This document shows, piece by piece, positions 1-10,100 of a stretch of DNA of 31,601 nucleotides. Under the pieces are notes generated by a model that saw only the letters and a program-made list of their open reading frames with translations, was not told the origin of the DNA and searched no databases. The position numbers and the translations under genes were made by a program. Positions within the stretch are counted from its first letter, which is position 1; each line of letters opens with the position of its first letter. The DNA is taken from assembly GCA_001584585.1 (NCBI GenBank), contig LSYV01000004.1, forward strand, positions 333,164 to 364,764, given 5' to 3'. This DNA is from Gonium pectorale. Its lineage: Eukaryota > Chlorophyta > Chlorophyceae > Chlamydomonadales > Volvocaceae.

Positions 1-3
1 GGC

Positions 4-65
4 CCCCTCTGCTTCTGCCCTTCCGCTTTCGCCACCCCGCTCCCCTCTGCCTCTGCCCTTCCGCT
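4..65. repeat. Imperfect 24-base duplication in a pyrimidine-rich intron end
   Basis: Two near-identical pyrimidine-rich copies at 4-27 and 42-65 differ at one base. The second runs into the acceptor of the first visible hydrolase exon and forms its polypyrimidine tract. Confidence 0.7.
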
Positions 66-68
66 CAG

Positions 69-3000
69 GACGTTGTGGGCGTGCGCCTGGAGAGCGCATC
101 CCGCTTCCGGCTGACGGAGGTGGCGGTCCAGGTGACCAGCTGCGTGGAGTGGGCCGTGGTGGACATGGGGGACATCAAGGAGGTCGGCGTGCTCAGGTGC
201 GGGAGGGAAGGAGGGGCAGCTGCCCGGCTCGGCTTGCCAAGAGCGAGCTTCCCTGTGAGCAACCGCTATCCGCGCCCCTCCAGCAGAGGTGTCTTGTTGA
301 CGTCGGGGCCTGACATCCGCACATTGCTGCCCCCCCTGCCCCGCCCCTCCAGGTTCCGCTTCTGGTCCCCCGATGCCATATACACTAACATGTCTGTCTC
401 GGCGGACGGAGTCGAGTGGGATGTAATTCGGGTAAGCAGCGCCCGCGTGCGCGCTGAGGGGCCGGGAATCTCCGTCCGTTGAGCGCTGCACGAGGCCAGA
501 ACTGCTCCATGCTCCCCTCGCCAGGCCCAGCTGACGAGCAGCAGCAGCGCGCCTGGACCTTCTTTCCTCTCGCCTCAATGGCACCCCTCACCTGCAATGC
601 GCCCAACCTGCGCCCCAACCCTCAGGCCTTCATGAATTCCAGCACCTTGTCTGCGGTGGAGCTGTACCTGCCCGAGCTCATCTACGTAAGCGACAGGAGG
701 CGGGCAAAGGGTCACCGTTGCCGGCGGTGTAGCGCGGGCAACACACGCATCTCTTACCTGGGACCGCGTCCCCAGTATGCTCAGCAGCTTGCGCGAGCCG
801 CTTTTCTACCTCTATCTGCGCCCCCTCCCCTTGGCCCCTCGGCCCGTCCATATGGCTAACTTTCCTCTCGGCCCAAGTGATACCGTGGGTAAGCCCGATA
901 CCCCCGTCATCCCAACAGGTCCGGTATCTGCGCATTACTCACCAGGTTAAGGAGAACAAGGACTGGCGGAAGGTGGGTTTGTCGCCGATGCGCTGTAGGG
1001 TGACCCACGGGTCGTTAGGCATGAAAGCGCTACACCGGAGGACGGTCTGGCCTGGCCTGGCCTGGCCTGGCCTGGCCTGAACCGGGGTTTCCCGGAGGCG
1101 AGGGCGAATGTGCACCTCACGGAAGCTCCATGGGATTGGGTAACGGGCCTTGGAGGCGGCCCTCGTGTAAGCAAGTCCTTCGAACCAGGGAAATATAACA
1201 TAAGCAACCGTTTCCTGCCAACCGGGTGGTTCGGCCCGTGCTGCTGAGCAGCCTTTCCCAGGCAGCCCCAACCACATGCACCGCCTGCGAGGGGTCAACG
1301 CACGCCCGTGGTTTGCCCACGCCCAAAGGAACCCTCTTGGCGCCTTTTGGTTCCGCCCGTTGTGCCGTCTGTTCGTTCGCGCAGGTGTACGTGTGGGGCA
1401 TCGACGCGTACGACAAGTACGGCCGGTGGGGCCCCCCGCCCACCCCCTCGCCCCACCCGCTGACGCTCAAGGCCATGATGGGAGTCAACGGCATCTGGGG
1501 ATGGGGAACCAACTACAGGACGTGAGTGGTGGGAAAGGCGCTCGCAGGGTCTGCTTCGATAAGAAACATAAAGCTGCTTCATGGCGCCGCCGGTTGTTGG
1601 CCCGTGCGACATGTTGCCCGCCGCCCTGTTGTTTTATTCATTTTAGCGCTCTCCTCCCCTCCCCGATTCCCACTCCATTTCCGCTCGATGCAGCAAGTAC
1701 AACAACGCCTCCCGCTACGCGCCCGTGGCCTCGTGGGGCCGCAACTACCACGGGATGAATTGGGACGTCAGGTGGCCCACCAACAACCCTAACTACACCC
1801 GCATGGCACAGGGCAAAGGTGGGCAGGCGCTGGTGCGCTTCATGATTCATGTCGGCATGCCACCGGGCACACAAGTGCGGTAAGCCGTGAACACAAGTTG
1901 ATGGGAACAGCTTCTCTCGTTTCGGAGGCCAGCACCCCACCCGTCAAGTTGCTCGCTTGCTGCACTGCAGTCGTGGGGGGAGACCAGTCACCGAAGCTCC
2001 CGCCCCGCGCCGCCCGCGCACAGGCACGGACGCCATGTGGTGGCTCAACTGGGACCAAGAGTACGCAGCGTGGAAGAAGGCCGGGCTGCGGGTGAGAGCT
2101 CGGGCCTCGCAACAGCTGAGCTCCGCCTTGGGCTTGCCACGCGTTATGTGGCGCACCCAACCTGTCCTCAAGGAGCCTCCCGTTTGCGCGGCGTCACCCG
2201 GCGTGCCGCGTCTGCACAGCGGCCCAACATGCCACCTTGACATGTGCATTCAGACGTGCTCATGCCTGACCGGGGGTCCCTCTTACTGACTCGGTCTTGT
2301 TGCTCGACGCGTAGTCAGTAGACCTGCCGCCACTTTCGCCCATGACTGCCTTGCTGTCCGCCCCTTAGGTCGACGCTACCTTCCAGTTCTTGTGGGACGT
2401 GTTCCCCCCCTCGTCCTGGGGCCCCAACGTGACCGCTACTGCCTACATGCTGGGCTTTGCGTTTGGCTCGCACTTCGGCCCCGGCCGCGCCCCTCCCAAC
2501 GTGAGCCTGGACGCGGTGGAGGTGGGCAACGAGCCGTGGATCGGGTACAACGCGAGCTTCTACTCGGCGGTGAGGAGAAAGGGTGAAAGCGGCAGGGAGA
2601 GAGAGACAGGGCTGGGAAGGGCGGAGGGAGATGCAGCAGGTGAGGAGGTAAGGGGACGCAATCATGGCCTTGGCGGCAAGATTGTCACTGTCGCTGTGAT
2701 ACCTCCGCAACCGGCTCCGCTCCCAAGCCTATGTGTCGTTAGCCTCTTAAAACGTCTGCCTGCTGCTTTCCCGTTGCCCTCCTCCCCGCCACTGCGCCCT
2801 AGCTTCTCCGCGGCTTTGCGCGGGGCGTCAAGGACGCGGACCCAACCTTCCAAGTGCTACCCTGCGCGCTACAGGTGCGTTCATAAGGGCCGTGGGGTTC
2901 TGCTTGTCCTGTCCTGAACAGGTGGCGAAGCACCTGCAGCAGCATCAGCAGCAGCGGGCGCGATGCCGTATGCTTTGTGTGCCTATGCCGCAAGCATCCC

Positions 3001-5753
3001 TTGGGCACACCTCTCCCTTGGCCCATCAGGCGGAGAATCCTTTCGCGGAGGACAAGGACAACGGAAACTTCGTGGGTGGGTCATGGCGTTTGCAGCAGCA
3101 CATCCTGCTGCGGATATCCGTTCTTGCAGCACAGGGCTGAAAGCAAGCCGGCGACGAAGCGCGGCCCCGTTGTGTCCTGTCCAAGCCCCGGCCTGGCTTG
3201 ATCCTGGGGCAGGATGCGCGCGCGGCCCCCTCCTCGCCTCATCTGCCCTCCTCATCGCCCCACGCAGGCGCCCGCATCCCGCCCGACGTGGCCCCGCTGA
3301 TCGACGTGCTGAACCAGCACGCGTACAGCTGGTACCGGGACCCCGAGGACAACAACACGCTGCTGGGGGTGCACCCGGAGCACCCGGGCAGCAGCATGAA
3401 CGGTAAGGGTGGGGCCGTAAGGGCTGGACTCCACAACGGACTGCCAGCTTGATGCCTGAGCTGTCTGGAGGCAGCACGAAGGCAGCACGCCCGGCACTGG
3501 GGGTAAGCGTGCTCGCACAGAGGGAATGCGCGCCGTGCGGGGTGTTGGGTTTTGGCCGCATGGGCCACACCGGGTCGGGGCTGCTGAGCTGTGTTAGTGT
3601 GAGGGTTGGCGCTGTTGCGCTGTCTGACTCATTGGCCATTGCGCTTGCCCTCATGGCCAGCCATTGCTACGGCGAGGCGGGTGCCGAGCGCACAGTTCGC
3701 ACCCACGGTGTCGCCGCTCACGTTTCTGGCCTCCGCGGACGCGGTGCCCTGCCGCTGCTCCCAGGCATTAACAATATGCTGGCCTGGCGCGACCACAACA
3801 TGCCTGGGACGCCGCTCTGGTTGACGGAGTGGGGCTGGGACTCGCGCTTGCCGGGCGAGGTGTGTAACACCACCGTCTGCGTCAGCCAGTTTGAGCAGGT
3901 GAGCGGTGCGGTGCGGTGCGGTGCGCGGTGCTGCAGTGTTCGAGGAAATCCTGGGGACAAGGACACGGAACGCACGCGTTGCGCCGAGCCGTTATGGCGT
4001 GTGGTGCTTTCACACTGCTGCTTTCGCTGTTCTGACAGTCAAGCACCTGTGCGGGGGCGGCAACCCGTAGCTAGGGCGTTTATCTGGTTGGCGTGCACGG
4101 TGCCGCAGACCCTCGCCGCGGCTTCGACCGAACAGAAGCTGTGAGCTGAGCACTCCTCAGCGCGCTGACTGTGTTCGTCGCCCCCTGCCTGCCGGCCGGT
4201 CGGCCGCTCTCCCGCGTGCTGCAGGCTGTGTATGCAATCCGCGGCCTGGCGATCTTGGCTCGCAAGCAGATTGAGGTGGCCATCTGGTTCTTCTACGCCG
4301 ACGGGGACGAGTGAGTTCGCCGCTCGTGTGGCGGATATTAGCAGCAGTTCCAGGGACGGGGATAGCGGCTGGAACAATGGCGCGCCTGTCACACGGTGTG
4401 CATGGAAAGTCAACTTTTGAACTCCAGCAGTTCATGGGCTGGGGAGTGATGCCCGCCTACCCATCCCACCCCAACATACCCTTCGTCCGCCCTTCTATGT
4501 GTCGCCCCGCAGTGGCAGCGGCGTGTTCGCTCGCAGCGGCCTGATGGGGAGCAACTCAACAAGGTTTCCCATCAAGCCCGTGTACCGGGCGCTCAGGTCC
4601 TTCCTGCAGGTAGGTGCGGCGCTTGTTATGCGGTCGGGCGTGTCGCATGCGGATGGGCGGTACAGTCTGTCAAGAGTTTGACCGACTTCCGAGGACTCTT
4701 CCTCTCGTTACATCTGAGCTACCCCTCAGATACAACGCCCTTGGGTGCCTATGGCATACGGTGCCCCAGCCAAGTCCAGAAACGCGCGTAGCGTTGGTGG
4801 CATCCTCATGTTCCCTCGTCTGCGCCACCCTCGTTGCCGGCCCCATTTTCAGCTGGCCGGCGACTGCCGATTCCTGGACGTGGTAAGCGAAACTCCCAGC
4901 CTGTACGCGTACCTGCTGGGGCCCACCATGCCCGTCGGACCGGGGGCGTACGACCCGGACAACCTGGCCGCTGCTGCGACGTACCTCCTGGCCTGGCGGC
5001 CGGTGGCGGCGGGCGAGGGGCCGGATGAGCCAACCATCGCTGCGCGCCTGACCCTGGAGAGGAAGCCGTCAAAGGTGGGCAGATGGCCATGAACGAAATG
5101 GCGACGAGCTGGGGAGACGGATCGTCACTTACTGTACCCATGCGATGCTGATCCGCTCCCCGTACCGGGCATGCTTTGCCCCAGATGTCAGTGGCATCTG
5201 CACTTTAATGGTCCACGCCGCCATTCTTTGGGCACACGTCAACGATACCGTCACCAAAAGGGCAGGCACTGGCAGTACACCTGGCGGTGTGAAGCTTTAC
5301 ATGGGCGCATGGAACTCCTTCGTGTGTTCGGAATGCAAACGAGGTGCTCAGGACAGACAAGAAAGCAAAGTAGCAAAACCAGCAACCTTTGCGTTCTTGT
5401 GCCCAGGTCACAGCACCCGTAGCCGGCCTGTTCTGCTGAGCGGATTCCGGCAATACGGGTGCACGCTGCCTTCTTCCTGGCCTAGTTCTCGTCTCGCCGC
5501 TGCGCACGTACCCGCCAAAGCCCACACCAGGCTTTTATGCCCTGCAGCCCGATGCTTAAACTCACCCTTCTAGAACCGCAGCGACCACACACCATCTACC
5601 GACCCCGAATCCCCCTTTTGGCCCCAGGCTTGGTACATCAACGGCCAAGATGGGCCGCCTGGCGTGAGCATCAGCAAGGTCGCCAACGTGTCTGGCGTGT
5701 CCTCCTGGACACTGCGGGTGTCGGCCGTACCCCTCCTCATCAAGCTACAGTAG
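69..5753 (+). CDS. Secreted-type glycoside hydrolase with N-terminal F5/8 type C domain (5' partial)
   Basis: Sixteen exons join in phase: 69-196, 353-431, 626-685, 919-972, 1385-1521, 1694-1818, 2024-2091, 2369-2569, 2803-2874, 3030-3075, 3268-3402, 3765-3898, 4225-4310, 4513-4609, 4853-5074 and 5628-5753, ending in TAG. They give 589 visible residues; the start codon lies left of the window. Residues 1-107 resemble an F5/8 type C (discoidin, CBM32-like) sugar-binding domain (SADGVEWDVIR, then YLRITHQ). Residues 108 to about 480 look like a TIM-barrel hydrolase of clan GH-A: VEVGNEPW supplies a likely acid/base Glu272 and WLTEWGWDS a likely nucleophile Glu390. The last roughly 110 residues resemble a beta-sandwich domain (AWYINGQDGPPG). 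Several N-x-S/T sites suit a secreted protein, perhaps one acting on cell-wall or environmental polysaccharide. The exact GH family is not resolved. The gene converges on IFT122. The exon structure is firm; the substrate is unknown. Confidence 0.82.
1047..1079. repeat. (CCTGG)n microsatellite in a hydrolase intron
   Basis: Between six and seven perfect copies of a five-base unit lie in the intron 973-1384. Confidence 0.9.
3904..3924. repeat. Short (CGGTG)n tandem repeat after an exon
   Basis: Four copies of a five-base unit start six bases after the 3' end of the exon 3765-3898, next to the splice donor. Confidence 0.8.
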
Positions 5754-6421
5754 GGCGGCTTCTCTAATGGTACCCACAACCCGCTTCGTTCTAGGTAGCT
5801 AATGCTTGGGCTTGTGAAGCTGTATTCATTGCGCTGAATTTATTGTGATGACGCCTCCAGAACTGGGGTTCTTGCTGCACGCATATGGGGATACGGCTGG
5901 ATGGGGCTAGTCACTAAAGGTCGCAGCACCATACCGCCCGGATGGTCACTAAGGACTTGTACCGCTGTGTACCGATGTTATTGCCGTGAGTTCATCCCGT
6001 TGTATTCATGGAATCACTGGCGTATGGGTGGGAAATCAGGACGTCGGTGGCATCGCTACCGTATCAATGCGTGAAAGGGTGACGAAAGATTCGGTTGAAG
6101 ACCCTAAGTAATGTGACGGCTGACGGCCGGAATTGTTTCAAGATGCAGCATGCAAGTCCTGATTCAGCTTCTCCTCACATTTATTGAACATGATTAAGAC
6201 TCTAAGGGGTGGTGCTATGCAAAGAGTGCTTTAACCCAAGTCCAGGTGGCGAGAGGCCAACCGGATAACAGCTATGGTTTTTTTATATACGCCTGCAGCA
6301 GAAGCCGCAAGGTTCGAGTACTTGGCTGTAGAATCCGCACGGAAGAGTGTCCATGGTACCGGTTGCCGGCTTCACGACGATTGCCACCTTATGGACACCA
6401 AGGCTGTTGAACCATCCAAGC

Positions 6422-6450
6422 CTGGGTACATGCCCGAAGTATGTACCCAG
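6422..6450 (+). repeat. Perfect stem-loop, 10-bp arms and 9-base loop
   Basis: CTGGGTACAT at 6422-6431 is the exact reverse complement of ATGTACCCAG at 6441-6450. The structure ends five bases before the TGTAA at 6456. In the hydrolase transcript it would fold as a hairpin next to the presumed polyadenylation signal. Confidence 0.75.
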
Positions 6451-6455
6451 TTTCA

Positions 6456-6460
6456 TGTAA
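6456..6460 (+). terminator. Candidate TGTAA polyadenylation signal of the hydrolase gene
   Basis: TGTAA is the usual polyadenylation signal of Chlamydomonas-type algae. This is the first plus-strand copy I found after the stop codon at 5753, implying a 3' untranslated region of about 0.7 kb. The assignment rests on motif and position only. Confidence 0.5.
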
Positions 6461-7160
6461 ACGCGCGGTCGTTGGTTCGTCACGCGTCAAAGGACTCACC
6501 GTAGATCACGGGGAGCGCGCCTTGCGGCTGACGCTTATAGCAGCATCGGTCATGAGCACGGGCTCGACTAAATGAAGCGGCTGGACCAAGCGGTCTGGGC
6601 AGAGACGGTCTACACCTCAGCCATACAGTAACCAGGTCCGCAAGCGGTAATGGACTGCGCAGTCACCACACAGGTGAGTGCTCAGCAGTCCACCGCACAT
6701 CACCTCCACCTCTGCAAGGCACGCGCCCGGAGGAGAATGCGCCAAAGAGAACGTCCCACAACCACAGGCCCCGTTAAGGGGGTCACATCCGCAAGCACGC
6801 CCGCCAATCCTCCTTCATCCCAGCCTTCATTATGTACAGCGCCTCCAATCCGTCCAGAGTCAGGGTTCTCTAACCGCACGCCTAGCAGCTGCATGCATGT
6901 CAACCAAGGACCGCTGCGCGCTGAAGCCTGCCTGTCACAACACTGTCCGGTCGTCAGTACGCAGTGCCATCATTCGGCACCCAACGACATCACACCCATC
7001 CGCCTGACGGCCTGTTACCGGACGTAGCCGGGCCTACCAGCCCACCCGGCACCCCATCCCAAAGGCGAACGCGTCATGTGCATCACGCTTCTCGTGTTGC
7101 GGCAGGCCGCAGTGCCGGTTCACCAATGCCTGAACGCGGCTGCCTGGTTGCGTTCGCCGT

Positions 7161-10100
7161 TCACACTCCCCCCGCCAGCGCGCGCCCCTGCGCAAACGGC
7201 ACCGAGACGCGCGGCTTGTTGCCACCCGCGCTCATGGGCGGTCGAGGCGCCATAGCCAGGGCTGCCAGCGGCCCTCGCGGCCCACCCGCCGCCGTACTGC
7301 CCTCCTCATCCGCCTCCTCGCCAGGCGCCATGCCCTCAGCCCGCACGGGAGTGCGGCTGAAGGGCGCAGTGCCCCGCTCCAGGGCCGCCATCTCGAACTC
7401 GTCCTGCTCGAAGAAGTGGCCACAGGGGCCGCAGCAGAGCGGCACCTCCGTGTCCATAACGCGGAAGTACTGGCGCGGGATGATCGGGTTAGGCCACGTG
7501 CGGACCATGACCTGCGGGGTCGGGGAAGGTCACGGGCATGGGGAGTGCGGCGCGCAGCGCGTCAGTCGGAGGGACAGTACTGGGTATTTCGTTTCAACAC
7601 GCATGTGTGTTTTGAGGTGAGCAATGCATTGCTAGATTGAGCGTCAAGTCCGCACGAGGAAGGAAACAGGGCGCGGCGCACCTCCGCGGTCTTCAGGCGG
7701 CGCAGCATGGCCCTGTCCACCCGGATGGTGGTGTTGGGCACCATCATCTGCGCCGCGAACGCATCGTCGATGCGGTTGATTTCGTCCTGGTCCAGCCGCA
7801 GCACGTTGCCGCCCTGCTGCTCCACGCGGGCCGCGCGCTGCGCCTTTTGTTCGCGCCTGGAAGGCGACAGGGCGATGCGTAATGGGTAAGGCCAACGGCT
7901 GAGAGAAAAGGGTTGGACAAGGAGAAGCGGACGCTGGTATTACGAGCAGCTCGGACCGTTGAGCAGTGCGGCAGTGCAGGTCGTGCCCAACTTCGGCCAT
8001 CTGCAAGGATCGCCGGTTGTGCGCTGCAGCGACCAATCCCTAAGCTAGGGATGTCGCAGTGGCGCACCTGGCAGCCTCGAGACCCGCGTCCTCGCCCAGC
8101 AGCCGCCCCGCCTCCTCGTCTTCCAGGCCCGCCTCCAGCTCAAACTCCACGACGGGCAGATGCTCGAACGTGACGAACGACCTGCGCGCGTGAGACAAGT
8201 GTTCTCAGCCAGTGAGGGCCGGGAGGGGCCACATCAGTGGAAACACCGGCTGCCGATGTTGACTGCATCCGTTGCAGCCAGCACCCATCACGCTCGCAGC
8301 CGGCCCGCTTCCCTATGTTCCGCCCGTGACCCACCTGATGAACGGCGCCCCGCAGTTGATGCAGTAGTCGCCCTGCGTGTTGAGCAGCGGGTTTGTGGTG
8401 GAGCAGCGCCAGCACACCGGCAGCAGGTCCTCCTTGTCTGAGAACGGCCTGAGGAGCGGGGGAGGGGTGCGAAGAGAGGGAAAAGGCGGTGATGGGGCGT
8501 AGGAGGAGCAGGGAGGTGGGTGGGCTACTGAGCAAGCAGCAACGGGCGGGTAGGCACGTGCAGGCGATTGCGGCAAAGCGGGCACCACCTCCCCTCATCT
8601 GCTATCCGGCAGCCCGCTCCCTCGCACACGGGCAGGGCCATGCACTCACTTGGACCGGATGACCACCGACGCAAGGTCCACCTCTGCCTGCCAGGCCGCC
8701 GGCAGAACCAGAGTCTGTAGCTTGTTGTACGCGAAGCGCGCCAGCTTGAAGGCACCCGCCTCGACGGCCTGGAGGTTCGATAATATAAGGGAAACGTTCA
8801 CTGGACGTTCACTGTGCGCGCTGTGGTAAAAGGACTGTAAGGTGCGTTGCAATGTTCTGAAACGGTCAATAACAAACGCTCTGGGTTCAGCCTGGCCTTC
8901 GCATGTATGAATGGAACCCTATTCCCTGACGTCCCGCTGGTATCTCGTCTCTTCGTAGCCATCTACCTACATAACACGCCTTCCTAACCCCTATCGGTCA
9001 CTGCCCACCTGCTTGGCCATGACGTATACGACGTTGACAACGCTGACGCCCAGCGGCACTTCGCGCGGCGGCAGCGTGCGCATGAGCAGGAAGCGAGAGG
9101 CGTTGAAGAGCGTGTCGGGATGCGTGTTGCGGAAGGGTGAGTGCACGCTCTTGTGCACAATGTCGTACGCGTAGTACACCTCGGCCCGGTCGTAAAGCTC
9201 CGTGAAGCGCTCCAGCGAGGCGCGGTCCGTGGGAGACATGGCAGACGGCGAATTCTTGATGCTCTGTTCGCATGATAGAGGAGGCGTGCGGAAAATGTTG
9301 GAGTCTTCGCAGCGGAGATGCGGGGCCTGCCGGTTGTGGTTTTCAGCATCACTGTTCTTCAACCCGTCAACTTCTGTGCGACATGCACATTCACACAACA
9401 CCCGTGCGCACGTGCAGGAGGCGTCATGTCCAAAGCGGACACGATTGCTGCCACACGCCGCCCCGCGCCGCACCCATGCCTCCTCATACAGCAATCAGAA
9501 CCGCTATCCCGCACCTCCAGCCCTGCGCGGGCCCCGCCTGCCGCACGCACCTTGAGCGCCTCCATGGCGAGCTGGTAGTAGTAGAAGGCGGCGTCCGCGA
9601 AGCGGCTCTCCGTAACGGCGTTGGCGCAGAGCTGCTCCAGAATGCGCGTGGCCAGGGAGGGGAAGCCTCCTTCCTGGTAGGCCATGCGCGCCTCGTCGAA
9701 GCGGTCCTGGCTGCTGAGCCACTTGGCGTAGGGTAGGTACACGTCCTGCCGGCACTCGGGGTGCGCGTGCAGCAGCAGGAAGGCGTCGTCCCACTTCTCC
9801 GCCTCAACGTACAGCGTGATCAGGCCCTGAGGGGTTGGCGAATCAAGAGTATATAGCGGAGGTAACGGCACGTCAGCGGATGTAAAGGAGTGATCAAGGC
9901 AGTAGGGGAAGAATCGACGGACAGGGGGACGCGTACGCATGGGCGGCAATGCGCTTTTTGCAAACAGCACCTGAGAATCCATACTGTATACACCACACCA
10001 CGCTCGTCGTAGAACTGTTTTGAGCAAACCGTAACGCATACGTAACAAACCACGCTCGTCGTATGCAGTTTTCCTTTTCAACAGCACACCACATACCAAC

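Larger units (their letters stand above)
5754..7160. other. Convergent intergenic region
   Basis: This gap of 1.4 kb between the stop codons of the hydrolase and IFT122 must hold both 3' untranslated regions. About 5760-6300 is clearly less GC-rich than the coding regions. It contains a perfect hairpin and a TGTAA (both listed separately) on the plus strand. I found no TGTAA for the minus strand anywhere in it, and no convincing gene. Confidence 0.7.

Noticed and set aside
1170..1200. A GGTTCGAA-like block resembling a tRNA T-arm on the minus strand
   Set aside because: The flanking bases do not pair as a T-stem and no D-arm or acceptor stem is visible.
5145..5573. A 142-codon plus-strand frame as an extra hydrolase exon
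   Set aside because: The exons on either side (4853-5074 and 5628-5753) join in phase directly, and this frame does not resemble the family.
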